Shown here piece after piece: positions 20,030 to 32,700 of a stretch of 64,000 bases of DNA. Numbering within the stretch: the stretch's first letter is position 1; every line of letters begins with the position of its first letter. Origin of the DNA: Jackrogersella multiformis (taxonomy: Eukaryota; Ascomycota; Sordariomycetes; Xylariales; Hypoxylaceae); contig CADCXD010000001.1 of the NCBI GenBank assembly GCA_902806575.1, positions 2,232,001-2,296,000 of the forward strand. The letters run 5' to 3'. Made by a program: the position numbers and the translations under genes. Below the pieces are notes generated by a model. The model ran no database searches and was not told the origin of the DNA. It saw only the letters and a program-made list of their open reading frames with translations.

Positions 20030-23000
20030 CTAGATCACACTTGCGCCACTGTTGAGCTGGATACAATTGCTCAGCAATGTTGCTCCTTCGTGGAGCAACT
20101 CCCACCGTGTCGACTCGAACGAGTCTTTAAGGACCACGAGTAGGGCACTATTATTGTTAACGCCCCTCATGCCCTTGAGATCTTCCGGCGACGTTACCGA
20201 GCCAACTCTCAGCAGATACTCGCGCATCTGGATCACCTTCTCCTGGGGAGTATTCGGGATCGGAACTCCAGGGCAGGGTCCCTCTAGTGCGAAGCCGTAG
20301 CACCATACAACTAAGGCTGCAAAGTAGAGCACCCAAGGTCGATTCAGTAGAACATCATCTCTGGCTAGATACGTAACAACCCCTCCCTGGTGGTTATAGC
20401 CATCCGAAGAAGGATTCATATTCTCGTGGAGCAATACCGAGCATAAGAACTTGGCAGCATAGAACGTAGCATCGCGAGCTTTTGCCGAAGGCGCCCAGAG
20501 GTCTTTCATCCTACGTTGCGCACTATTTAAATCCTGCGTGCCGATCGCTCTGCCAAGTAATCGTTTTGCGCGCGCAAAAATCTGGCAGTCGACGATATCC
20601 ACGTGCATTGCCATGTGTGCTAGGTGATGTAATACGGTTCGACTTTCGAATACTACGTTGGCTTCGCTTTGTTTGTTGTAACTATATGGGTCGACCACCG
20701 TATCGGCACGCTGCAGCGACTTATCGAAATCTGTCTTCCAAGAGTCGAACGCTTTCGTCAGTGTCGATCGCCATTTGTCACGACCACCTAGGGCTTGTTG
20801 CACGCCGCCGCCGAGCGAGCTGACTTGAAGATCTCGTTGGTTCATATGCCAACTGACACTCAGCAAGCCCGCCATAAGAATCTGCCGACCAAAAGGATTC
20901 GTCTGCACTTCCTGCCCCGCAAGGGTTCGCTTGAGCCCTTCGAGGAACGAGATAGGCTTGATCCCGTTGGACATAAGATTCGCTTCTATCCTACCAACCT
21001 CGGCGCCACTCGTAGCTTTCCATAATGAGTCGTCACAAGGAAGAGGCAGACGCATCTCGTGCGCTACCATCACAGTCGAATGACCAAACATCGTAGCATG
21101 GATCGAATCGATAAGAAACGCCGCGAACGCAGCACGTCGCGTAGTCTCGTTAGTGATCCAGTGATTCCACCACTCGTCCGGCGTATGCGCAAGTCCTGAA
21201 GTAGATGAATGCCGAGAACTATTCGCTTTCTCGTCTCGTGGATTCGGCGGCGAATCGAGAGCGGACTTTCCTATTAACGACCTTCCTCTTCGCATGAGCG
21301 TGATCGTAGTTGCGTGATGGATATGGGCCCGTTCGTGAAGTTCCCTCGTCGAGTACATTTTCTCGTACAGTTCTAATAGCAGCAAAGTCTGGAAGGCCCA
21401 TATTTTTGCTGGCGGTCGGCAATTCACGTCCATGAATATCTCCCACCTCAGATGCCACGCTAGGAAGTTGGATAGTTGGGACCCAGCTCTGATGACCTTC
21501 GGCCCATGCGTCCTGTCTAAACAAGCGGCACCTATCGCCATCACGGCTATTAATAATAAATTCGGGGTTTTATCTGGCGAGAACGTCGGTTTGTGAAGAA
21601 TAGGTATCTGGTCGCTGAAGTGAACCCAGTAAGAGCCTATGTACTGTTGCATCATCCTACGACTCAACATGTGGTGCTCATCGCTTCTATCGCCATCCAG
21701 AATACTCTCACGCTGACGCTCGACCGGCGCATGATCGTTCTCATGAAACCGTTCCTTAATGAAGTCGAAAATTTCTTGACTCTTTTCTTCGGTTAACAAA
21801 GACTCTGGAAGATTCGGGTCAAGAAGATTTGTTACTGCCATAACCTGTTGATTAGATGGTGGGAAGTAGCCCAGAGCTGAACTATCATTTCCGTAATATG
21901 GCATGCCATACTGCTGCTCCGCATAACTAGATCCCTTGCATATTAGCCTGGGGCCATATTACCCTCCACATTATGATGGACTCATACTTAGCATATTGAT
22001 TTTGCGGCATAACATGGCCCACCTGGGGCGAGCCGTTGGGGTCATTAGTATTAAACAGATATGCGAAAAAGTCTTCCGGAATGGCAACATATGGTGACTT
22101 ATTCAAAACACCGTCACTGCCGAAAACCGGAAGGGTGGTCTGGGTCGCCATCTGATCTAGCAGGACCATCTCGCCATTCGATTGCGAATGTGAATGATCA
22201 CTATAATCGTTAGAATTCGGCGGCGCGTAAGCTTGCCCGGATTCCCTCGGCATGCTAGAGGTAGATGTGGAGAAATCTGAAGGCGGTAAAGTAAAGGGGG
22301 CCAAATTTTGCTGGGCGACGTATGAAATCGACGGAGCAGACTGAGGGGTGCTGGTAAATTGGCCATGATAATTGCCATGCTGCGTCGAGACCGGCGACAG
22401 AACTCCATAAGGGGCGCCGACGGTAGTTTGAACCGGCGGCCGCGGAGGGCCGGAAGGAGAGTGATGTGGATGTCGCGCACCATGAGAAGTAGGATAGCCT
22501 GATTCGTGATGCATATAACCGCCGTCCACGCCGTTTGCAGGGCCGCCATGAGAAAAGGCAGTCGGCGGCGTATTTGCTATCGGGGTATACGGGGTACCGA
22601 CGGTATCTTTTGGTGACTGGTATTCATAGTGAGCTCCGTGTCCTTGAGTGTAGGGGCTTGGACCAAGCCTATCGGAATCGGGAGAGACGGCACTAGGCGT
22701 AGGGTACGGAGCTCTTACGTTGTCGACGGGGGAGGTCTGACTGATCAAAGAATCTTTTCGATTTAACGCAGACCCCTTCGCAGTATGGCGATCCTTATGA
22801 CGGTTGCACAAGTCGAGTCGGACGAACTGGCGCTTGCAATCCTGAAAGTCGCATCTGTATATCTGTTTGGGCGAATGGTTTAATTGGTGCCGGTAGCTTT
22901 TAAATTTCACCTAGGTTAGTAGAGAGCAAGGTCGAATCGAACGGTGATTTCTAAAAGCTCACAGATGCTCGGCCCTCGAATAACTTTTGCCACACCCCTC

Positions 23001-23300
23001 GGTAGGGCATTCGAATTTCTTGTCCAAACCCTTACGGCTCCGCCTCCGCTTCCTCACTGGCCCATCCGAGTTAGAGGAGTTACCGTTCTTGGTATCACCA
23101 TCCCCGGCCTGGTCGCTGTCGTTGCCATCGATATCCTTGTCGGGGGAGCGACTCCGGCGACGGCCTCGCTGCGGGTCATCTTCATGCAGGGCGTTCTGGG
23201 GCGGCGTCGGTTCCTGGACCTCGGTCATGATTGGGCTCGATCGCGCGAAAGGCACGGATGGTTTGGCGTCTATGAGCGGTGCGGGGAGGATAGAAGTCAT
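20030..23300 (-). CDS. Transcription factor with two C2H2 zinc fingers and a fungal-specific TF domain
   Basis: Nuclear regulator of 1047 residues. Exons are 23300-22963, 22896-21988 and 21926-20030; phases agree at both junctions. The N-terminus is acidic and Ser/Pro-rich, followed by a basic run KRRRSRK (about 84-90), a likely nuclear signal. Finger 1 is completed across the first intron: C98, C103, H116, H120 (CPTEGCGKSYS... LYRHQLNH). Finger 2 uses C128, C133, H146, H150. A long His/Pro/Ser/Gln-rich linker follows, then the fungal-specific transcription factor domain (PF04082 type), with YIGSYWVHFSDQIPILHKPT and NLLLIAVMAIGAACLD. This C2H2 plus fungal_trans architecture is common in mycelial fungi; I do not know the target genes and give no symbol. 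The first acceptor is an unusual AAAAG just after CTAAC and CTAG, but only it restores finger 1. Upstream lies a long CT repeat. Call confident. Confidence 0.93.
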
Positions 23301-26000
23301 GTTCCATTAAAGCGTCATGATCTTGCGAAGAGTCGTGGCGCTTCAATCCCGGGCCGCTTTGCAGCTAGTAGTGGCACCGCTCGTGGGGAGCTTTTCCTGT
23401 TCACTGTTGTACGTTGAACCGAATAGCAATTGGCCAGAAACAGAAACGGGTTGGCCACACGCGCGCACAAGTACCCTCTCTTCTTCTGTCTCTGTCTCTG
23501 TCTCTGTCTCTGTCTCTTTCTCTTTCTCTTTCTCTTTCCCACACACACTCTCTCTCGCTCTGTATAGCCCAAGTAAATCGTATTAGACTAAGTAACTGAC
23601 CGAGGAAGGCCGTTGGTACCACAATTCGACGATATATACGTGTTACGGCGGGATAGCCTTAACCAAGACCAAGTACCGTAGAGGCGCGCAGAAAAGACGA
23701 GAGGGGCAAATGAGGAACGGTTAGCTTTCGAATAATCGGTTGCAACGTAGCCAACAGATGGACAATCACTCTGTCACTGTGTAAAAAAATAAAAATAAAA
23801 ATAAAACTAAAGGCGCTCGAAACGAACAATCTTGCCCGAACCAGGGAAACTATATGGTATGGTTACCACATAACGACCAAACCAAACCAAGTCAAGGAAT
23901 AGCCGGGCGCTATATATTTCTTGCTTGCTTGCCTTCTAACTAGAATCGATGGCCGGGTAAGCGAACAACAACCAGATGGTGAGCTGATTCGATTCGATGC
24001 GATGCGAAAGAGGGACACGCGATAGTCGTACTAATAAGACTTGAAGAATTTTGGTCTACCCTAGATCGGGAAGAAAATATGATTTAGTCTTTTAGTCTTT
24101 CAGTCCGTTAGTCTGGGGGTCCCATGTCTACATAGAGAACGGGTAAGAGCGTTCGAATCTGTCGAATTTGTAAATGCCGCCCATTGCGGTAAATTGCCCA
24201 TGGCGGAAAGCCTTTTTTAAGAGAGCAAGTGCAACCTACAGGTACTACAGATTTCCTAGGTACAGCCTACAGGTATTAGGTACCCTAGGCTAGGTAGACC
24301 GTAGTTACCATAACAAAGCTAGCGCGGCTGGGCGGGGTTCAGGTGCAATGCAACTAAGTGGGAATTGAGGAAAGTGGATGCCAGGAAAGTACATACATCC
24401 ATAAGAGAACCTTGGAATACTATGTAGATACTTAGGTACTTACCAGGTAGATAGAAATGGAGAATTTGGGGTGGAGGGGGGGGGGGGAGAAGAGAGGGGG
24501 ACCCGGAGAAGAGTCTAATAACATCCATTGGATGGATGACATGGGGAAAACTACCTAGGTACCTAGATACCTGTAGAGATATAGTAATAATATTTAATTG
24601 TATATAGCATCACGAAGCACACTACATAGTATGCCATACTTCGTATTGGTCAGGAACTAAAATCAGGAACTGGTCAAACGGACCCTTGGAATATAATTAA
24701 CTAATCGATGGAGGTATACAGATATATCCATGTAGATCTACGGATCCAAACATGCCTACACTACTAACACCAGGTACCTACATAAGTAAGGACCTAATGT
24801 AAGCCGACAATGGATGTATATGTGCATGTAGTATATATGTCTAGGTATATCTTGATATCCATCCAAGATCAAGTCTGTAGATATTAGGTAGGTACCTAGG
24901 AAGGTAGGCACATGGACTAAGAAGATTCTTAATATACCTCTAGGTAGGTATGGAGAACCCGAGCCATCTACCCGTCCTAAAGTATGTACCTACCTACCTG
25001 GGGTTCCATTGCAGACAGGAAGCCTTTCGAAATGCACGTTATTGCGAAAACATGACACTTGACAAGGGTTGTTGACTGGTCCGCCTAAGGACAGGACAAG
25101 GGGAGGGCTACTGTCGGAGTGAAGAGGGAAAAATATATATCGTACCTAGGTAGGTATGAAGGGGAAAACAGGTCGGCGAAGTTACCTAGTAATGCGGCAT
25201 CAGAACTTGGTCCGAAACTGTCCCAAGTCGCACGCGAAACCACCAGACGGAAAGAAAACGTGGGAAGAGCATAAGGAATAGTCTACCAATGGACATACAT
25301 ACATGAAACATATCTACCTACCTACCTAGGTACCTAGGGGCTCACCAAGGAGATGACTGTCAAGGAAATGGCTGTTTTGTTTGTGAACTGCATATGATCT
25401 CCAACAATTGTCATCAAATACCTACTTTGTACTGCATGGCAATCCTTCGCTCAAGCCTCCCCCCCCGAACGAACCGAATCTGACCGGTTTTGCTGCAACC
25501 AGCGGTTAAAATGGATTAAGGACAAGTATGTAGGGGAAGAATGGACCGCGATAAATCGGGTGAAGCGGCTGAAAAGGGAGTTGTAACGGTGGAGGGCAAA
25601 ATTGCCAAAATAAAAACTTCGAGTACCAGAGAAATGGGATGAGAATGTGGGAGGGAAAAGAGTCGAGGTGGGGGTCCCAAGCAGTTCAACTTACGCGTGG
25701 TGGTGCCTAGTGTAGTAGTGCCTAGTACCTAAGGCTAGGAGGTAGGTACCACTTATATGGATACCAGGGATGCTGATGGATCATGGCTCACCCGAACTGT
25801 GGAGTGCGTTCCCTGTACGAAGCCAAGAGAGTCACCTGCATCTGTAATATCCCTTGTCCAATTGCTCGTTTTGGGGGGGCGGGGGGGCAATGGCATCCAT
25901 ACGACAGTCTACATACCTATACTTAGGTAGGTACCTAGGGTAGGCAGGTAGGATAATATCATCCATATATGTACACGTAGTCTACCCCGTCCTATTAACC
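23301..26000. other. Gene desert part 1, transcription-factor promoter side
   Basis: This is the left part of a spacer of about 10 kb with no supportable gene. It begins with the upstream region of the transcription factor (CT/GA repeat at 23476-23560) and continues AT-rich with many TACCTAGGTA-type motifs (for example 24552-24566, 24885-24900, 25315-25339, 25925-25938). Runs of G occur at 24476-24488 and 25870-25887. Only short random ORFs are present. Confidence 0.55.
23476..23560. repeat. CT-rich microsatellite upstream of the C2H2 transcription factor
   Basis: Tandem TCTCTG units pass into TCTTTC units and then CACACA/CTCTCT. Read on the gene strand it is a GA tract about 180-260 bp before the ATG, where fungal promoters often have pyrimidine or purine tracts. 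It creates overlapping low-complexity ORFs on both strands. Confidence 0.9.
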
Positions 26001-26592
26001 CTAACTTGTAATTTCATTTATTTATATTTTTACTAGAACATATACTTAAGCTCTAATTATTTATTACGTTGCTTAGCACACGTTTCTCTGGTTACCTAGG
26101 TGTTCGTTATGCGTATTAGTCAAACAAGACTTAATACGTAGTTGGAGGCAAGATCATTACAATTTTAGTAAAACACCCAAAGGATCGATTATCATTAAAC
26201 TACTTCATGGGGTCAACGACTATAGCAAGCGAGCAAGGGAGGTCAGACGGCCCTTCGACTCCGTTCGGGTGAGATGGCTCATATTCCTACTCGCACGAAG
26301 GCGTCTTAAGAAGAGTCGAGACTTATGCGTACCGTTAAGTCCAGATTGTTGCCGGCTCCTCTACCAGACCATAAATAAGATTTACGAGACAGGCCATCGC
26401 TTGCTTAGCATAACTATCTCCGCGATCTATGTACACTCGGACAACGCTTATTGAATGCTGCGTACCTACATACTTAGGTAGAATGTATTAAATTTTAAAA
26501 GTGTGATCCAGTCTCGTGGGCCACATCCTTCGGAACATATAACCAAACCATTAAAGCCGAGGTTGCTACTACCACATAATATGTAAGTATCC

Positions 26593-26610
26593 ATGGATCC
26601 ATGGATCCAT
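26593..26610. repeat. Perfect 18-bp palindrome with two BamHI sites
   Basis: ATGGATCCATGGATCCAT is identical on both strands. Related ATCCATGGATCC runs occur at 9410-9421 and GGATCCATGAAT near 47866. Confidence 0.9.
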
Positions 26611-26720
26611 GAAGGTACGGGGTAAATGCGCTTTGGTCCCTTGCTGCCCCATGTTGTCTTACATAGTATTACATCCTGTCGCTTTTTCCCCGTTGGTGAT
26701 CGAGTACTCCGCAGTTTGAT

Positions 26721-26808
26721 GTACATACCTAGGTACCTAAGGTACTATATAGTACGTACAGCGAATACCTATGTAAGTACCTAGGTACCTATGTAATCAA
26801 CTACCTAG
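26721..26808. repeat. Cluster of the dispersed TACCTAGGTA palindrome
   Basis: Repeated ACCTAGGTACC and CCTATGTAAGTACC variants occur in under 90 bp of a gene desert. This is one of the densest examples of the window-wide motif. Confidence 0.8.
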
Positions 26809-29491
26809 CCCTATATAATTATTATTCGATATTCATCAATACATTCGAAACCTTGAAACTCGTTGACAAAATAAATATTGTCATTTGAAGTACGTAAAAT
26901 TTCACCTTAGACGGCACCGAAAACGTAGCTATACTAGTGACTAGGTAGCTAGGTACCATGCATATTCATATGTACCTAGGTACTTGTCCAGTTATTAACA
27001 TGGAACCTTTCGTACACTAGTGGCTGAGATGTCTAAGGAACCCTAGGGTAATACATACATAGACTAGTCGACGGAAACGATTCGGTTCGAAGGTCCAAAG
27101 AGGATGGTTTGTGGGGACTGGGGTCAAGCTAATTGATTGGTCGATTTCTCTAAGTCTTGGCAGATTTAGCCTAAGAACTATTATTGCATAAGCTTGCGGA
27201 TTACGTGATGTTTTTTAAGTTCCTAGGTTCTTACACTACCTGGGTACTGAAGGTTACCTACCTAGGTACCTAACCTTTAGCACCTTCATACCTTCATGTA
27301 AGTAGGTATTCCTAAACCTTACAAACCCACGAATCTACTCGTCGCTGACTACCTAGGTAAAAAGAGACTTAATAAGTAGGACTCGAAGAGATTTTATACA
27401 TTTTCTTCACAAATACTTCATGAGCTAAATAATCAAAACATAACAAGATGATCTAGTCTAGTACTACACCCTCTCAAGCAGCTTCGTGATAACGAGTCTG
27501 CGAGTGTTAAAATAATCTACACAATGGCAGCTAATCACCCCTCGAGTCAAAAGACCAAGCAATAACCATCATATACCCTAACTGATCTCGGTCAAGATCG
27601 TTTTCAGCTGGATGACACTACACTAGACTCTAGAGTGAGATCGTGAACACTACTGATTACCTAGACTTTACCTGTCTGCTGCCTGCTTACCTAGTGTAGT
27701 TGATGAGCTAGCAGCTGACATCCCACCGCGGGAATTAAACAAAAAGGGTTATTTCGTTGGCAATGGCTCCTTTTCTTGATCCCCCCGCGCCCCCCAATTA
27801 TTTTTTTCGCGATCCTTACCCAGGTACCTAGGTTAATGAGCACGAAACCCCCGACAATAGATCATTGTCGTCATCAAAAGGAGGCCGTGCCGCGGGCTCG
27901 GTAAGCTCAGGGTCTAGACTAGTGGAACCTCTATGATCACACACCTCTTCAAGAAAGTCAGTCGAGATATAGTGTAGATGTCCTCGTGGTCTATTCATCT
28001 AGTTGATTATAAGCCGCTAGCATCACAGCAGCCCTATTGTCCCCTTCGAAATCATCATCTGGATCCATGACTCTGGCTTTGGCTCTGGCTCTGGCTTTTC
28101 CAATCTCGGGCACGAAAAACCCCAGTCACTATTCCTTGTCTACCTCCCTACCTATAGGTACCCAATTAAGTAAATCCAGGAACTCCAGGGTGAATAATTT
28201 TTTTATTTGGGTTCAGAACTGAGCTACCAGTAAGGATGAAGACCCGCAATCACCCTACACATGGGTAGATAAATCGATGATCACTAATGAGACAACCGTT
28301 GTAACTCGGAAAACATGGTATTTACGATGTTGCATCTACATAAAACATGACATAAAATCCAACCTATTCTGCAGATATACCCACAGCTGGGCAATCCGCT
28401 CCGGCGGAAAGACAGGATAGTAATACAGAAGAAAAACCAAAAAGCCCCGTGGGGAGTTGTGTCGCAACGACATGTTTGGGAAAGCTTCTGGAAGTTGAAG
28501 CTGGACGACAGGTACGGAAGCCTCGGAGTTGCCTATCCAGCTCGGTCAGATTTTATTCCAAAGCCAAAGTACCTACATATCTAGTGTACATACCTTAGGT
28601 AGGCACATACATCGCGGTATCGCCAGGGCCAGGTCGGCCAGCCGGACTCCCGCGATGTTCCCTCATGACCTATTCGGATCCGTCGCCCGAAGCAGTGATT
28701 TAGGCAGCTGACTCGATTGATGGGAAGCTGATTTGTCGGACCCGTCAAGGGACGTTGAAGAAGAAAGGAAAAGGCAAAAGGAAAGAGGCAAAAACTTCAG
28801 CCACGGGCGAGTTAACAGGGTGTTCATCTGCAGGTCGACAAAAACGGATAGTCGGGGAAGGGAAACGAGTCGCGCAGGGGGGTAAAAAACTGGAGTGCAT
28901 GATAGACAGCTCAGCACACCAATATGGCACTGGCCTTGTTATTCGTGGCGGGCAGGTCGTAAAGGTTGAAGTCCCAAGATACGAATAGGTGAGTTCGTCC
29001 GTTCGTTCATGTAACTCATAGCTATAACTCACCCGGTTCTTTTTTCCCCGGCAGTTTCCATTTAATAAGACCTACGACACCAGGAACCACAAGCAACTTT
29101 ACATTATCACCTACTGTAACCAGTTTTATCCCCCATTAGAGGAGCATTATAGCATGGTCCGTCTGCGGTTCCATCGCATACGCTTGCTCACCAAGGAAAG
29201 CGAATCATAGATGCTGACGAACTGCATAACGTAGGCAAAACGTCTACGACTCCACGTGCCTAATTTACGTCGAACTACGGCTCGGGTACTGATTTGCACG
29301 GTAGACTCTACAGTGAGGCTCATGATCGACATCCTAACGGACGTCTTCCCTTCCTACTATCTGCTAGCTCAGGCGGGCGAGATCTCGGAGCCTATCTATC
29401 TACCCGCAGTGGCAAGATGCGGTCCCCAGTCGTGCCTGTTTCCTTGCAAATTCCGGAAAGGAAACTATAACGACCACTAAGGAGTACTTAC

Positions 29492-29705
29492 TACTCTGAC
29501 GCCAGCATTTCTCTTCGCTGTCTAAGATCTCCTTGAAATACGCGTCGGTAGCTTTCTTATGTATAAGATTCCGAGACGCCAAGGATTCGCAGTGAATGTC
29601 CTCGTAGAAATGATAAGTCGAAAAAGTCAAGTCTTTGCCCGACAGAGCAGCATCGCCGAACCGGATTGCATATGGATCTACTCCTCTTTTCCGCATCAGT
29701 AACAT
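29492..29705 (-). CDS. Possible short exon or gene relic, unrecognised
   Basis: I do not recognise this protein. The frame from the ATG at 29705 gives about 71 residues with protein-like composition: FGDAALSGKDLTFSTYHFYE, then DIHCES, RNLIHKKATDAYFKEILDS and EEKCWRQ. It is followed by a good GTAAGT donor at 29491-29486, which makes an exon more plausible than chance. I found no clear downstream partner exon. It could be the first exon of a small lineage-specific gene or a relic inside the desert. Low confidence. Confidence 0.2.
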
Positions 29706-32700
29706 CCATTACGGCCGGCGAAAGGCCTACATCCACTGCTGCAGCCGGATGCCATAGTAATACTCTCGTAGAGACTAACTACTTAGGTACCATCCAAGTT
29801 ATTATTCGTCCTAACGTTTTAGTCATACTAATATTAACAACATACCAGTGATGATATAAGTCACTGTCTATAGGTTTTGCTATACAGCACCTATTCGGGG
29901 GTCGAGGTATTTACACTGCTCTCTAAACCACCACTCAGGTTTGATAAAGGAACAAAGCAGGACTTGAAGGTATTCCACAGCTCGAGCTCATCGCAGCCTC
30001 AGAGACTCATGTCCATTCAATATACATGTAATCATGTCTAACATCGCAAGCAAAGCCCTAGTTTCAAGCAAGCATAGTTTCTAATAGCCTTGGCGAAAGC
30101 ATGGAATTGACATTCGATTCGTAAACGGCTATCGAGATTCCAAGCGCCATTAAGAAGTTCAACATGTCTCTAGTCCCTCGAAGACCAGCCACTACCTACC
30201 TATACCATCCGTAATTAATATCCTAGCTCTATACCGGTGTTTATTATGAAACCAGTAGAGGCTCTGCCAGAATACGTATGTTGGTGATTCCAAGATATCT
30301 TGTGGAAATGGGAGTTTAACGCATAGACTTTCTAGACTATAACCACTCTGTTCTCGGGTTCCCATTTCCTTAACTACGGAATGGCTTTGCACATAGTATC
30401 TACATTTATGTGTCCTCGAAAATATTCACGCAGCTACTGGAAAGGAGTGTATAACTAGCCAGATAGTGGCCGTCAACTTTGGATATTCATGAGCTAGTCG
30501 GTCGCTGTAGAAGCACTGCTAAACGAAAACGAAAACGACACAGGTGCTAGATATTGATCCAAACCATATCCAGGAGGGGACAATGGTTTCGGCCACTATT
30601 TATTGTCCTACTTTTATATCTGCAAGAACTCTCCGAAAGATCTCGTCGAAATTCAACCTTTATCGTAAAGGATGCCAACTAGTCATAAACGTCTAGTGAG
30701 CTTCTTGATTATCAACTGTCAGGTTTAATAGAGGTTTCAGTACTCTCTGTCGCCGGAACGTAGGTTAGTCATGAGGGTCTGCTACAGTTTCCTTACTCTA
30801 CGTAGGGAACCGCTAGACTGTCCAATTCCTGTCCTGAAATTCCCGGTGGCGAACTTCTCTCGGTATAGAACTAGGCACATGATGGCAGCCCTCCCCTTTT
30901 TTTTAAAACCCGTAAGCAGAGAGCCTAGTCCCCCGTACACCCTTTTCTTCACTTTACCCCCACGCCGGGATGGGACACACTTGAGATGTATAATAGCTTT
31001 TAATCGAGCTACTTCGCAAAGTGGAAATTTTCTTGTCACTTCTCATCCAAAGGCTACACGAGATTTCTACGGCGGTGAATCTGATTACGCAAAACCCCGA
31101 ATAAAGAGAAAGTATAAGGGGATCTACATGGCACCACAGCTTCCTCTCGCCCGAGAAAATCTAAGGCAGTATCTTGCTAGTTTAAAGGCGGGAACTCAGA
31201 GCTTATGTTGTGATACTACCTAGGCTCTCTCCTTCAAGTGGACCAGTCTCCCGTTCTCCCCTTTATATACTACCTATGATAGGATGATACAGGAACGCAA
31301 CGAGAACTATGTTCCTTTTTCAGCCGGCCCTCCAAAGCGCTAGTGTAGTTGTGTGTGACGAGCTCCGGAAAGGGGTTGAGGAAGATTGTTACGATTTATG
31401 ACACCTTTTGGGGGGATGTGGTGAAGTACAACGCGTACCTAGGCAGGTATATCCATAACGGCGGTTTCAACCCCCCTGAAAACACAAGTCATGCCATAAA
31501 TCATCCCTACAACAAGAATGCACAACAAGCATAGCAAGGCATAGTATACATCAGGAGACTAAGCACCCGAGACTCGCCGAGGACAACTTAGAATAACCCC
31601 GAGCAATTTTCTTAGTCCTAGACTTTTACCCACACAATGCCTAGCAAAATTTGGACAGACCCTGTTCCGCCCTATTTCAGCCTCAGGAGGCTCTCGGTCA
31701 ACAGGATCGTCGTAGATCTGCGTATTGTACTCGGGGCCGCCGGGCTCCGTAGTCCTGCACCGCGATTAGAAGCGCGCCGGGTACTCGCCCGCAGCCCGCC
31801 GCGCAAGCGGATCCACACTTCGGGGCTGGCCGACGACGACCACAGAGCTGTCTCGATCGTGATTGTAAGCATCTATGGGATATTACTGAGAACCCCATTA
31901 AATATGTTCTGTGTAAGCTGAGCTTAATTGGCTACGCAGTCGTCAAACAACTTGCTCGACTCGGGAAACCTAGAGATCTACTCCCGACATGCTCGGCGTG
32001 AGAGAGACAAAGCAAGCTCTGTATTCCATGTAGCCACTCACGATATAGAAGAAAAACACTGCTGGAGAGAAACTGCAAGATGGCGGAAGGGTGGCCATAA
32101 GCACAGATTCTAGTTACGTAGCAAACTCTACGCCCAAGCTTTGCTCGCCTACAGCCCGCTATTCGTACGGTATCCCAGTTTCCCCTTTTACGCCGTGTAG
32201 CAACCGCGATGACGACGGTCTCGAAAAGCGTAACAATTTACCCTAGTACTTCTCTACTTTATCCCATCTCTACGTGTTTTTCAATATCTTCATCGTCTTC
32301 AGTGTAGCTATACCTCGACGGATCGGTCTCCGTGTACGCAACATCTATCTATCTCCCGTCTTCTCTCCTCGCCAAGCCACCCCCAGTCAAATCCCCAAAG
32401 AGCAAAGTCTCCTTCCCTACCCTCTTCCTAGCTAGCGTGAACCGTCTCTCTTTCGACGCCCTCGGCGCGGTTCTAGATACGCCAGCCATATTCACGTATC
32501 GTAAACGTCTACTCCCCCAGTATCTACAACAACTATGACACGTAGCATACGTTAAAACGGGAGTTTCTCTCGACACGACCAGCTGAGCCAACCTACCAAG
32601 TATGGACTATGCCAGGGGGAAGGGGGTTTTCTCGTACAAGGTCTCGCGACCAATGCCTCGCGCGACGCAAGACGGCCAACACGAACAGTTGCATCCAGCC

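Larger units (their letters stand above)
26001..29491. other. Gene desert part 2
   Basis: AT-rich spacer without a supportable gene. It holds a cluster of the dispersed motif at 26721-26808 and 26940-26988, a perfect 18-bp palindrome (ATGGATCCATGGATCCAT) at 26593-26610, and a TCTGGCTTTGGC-type repeat at 28070-28100. Short ORFs near 28663-29032 on both strands are not convincing. Confidence 0.5.

Noticed and set aside
30771..31223. 150-codon plus-strand ORF in the desert
   Set aside because: Composition is not clearly coding and I recognise no motif; length alone is not enough here.
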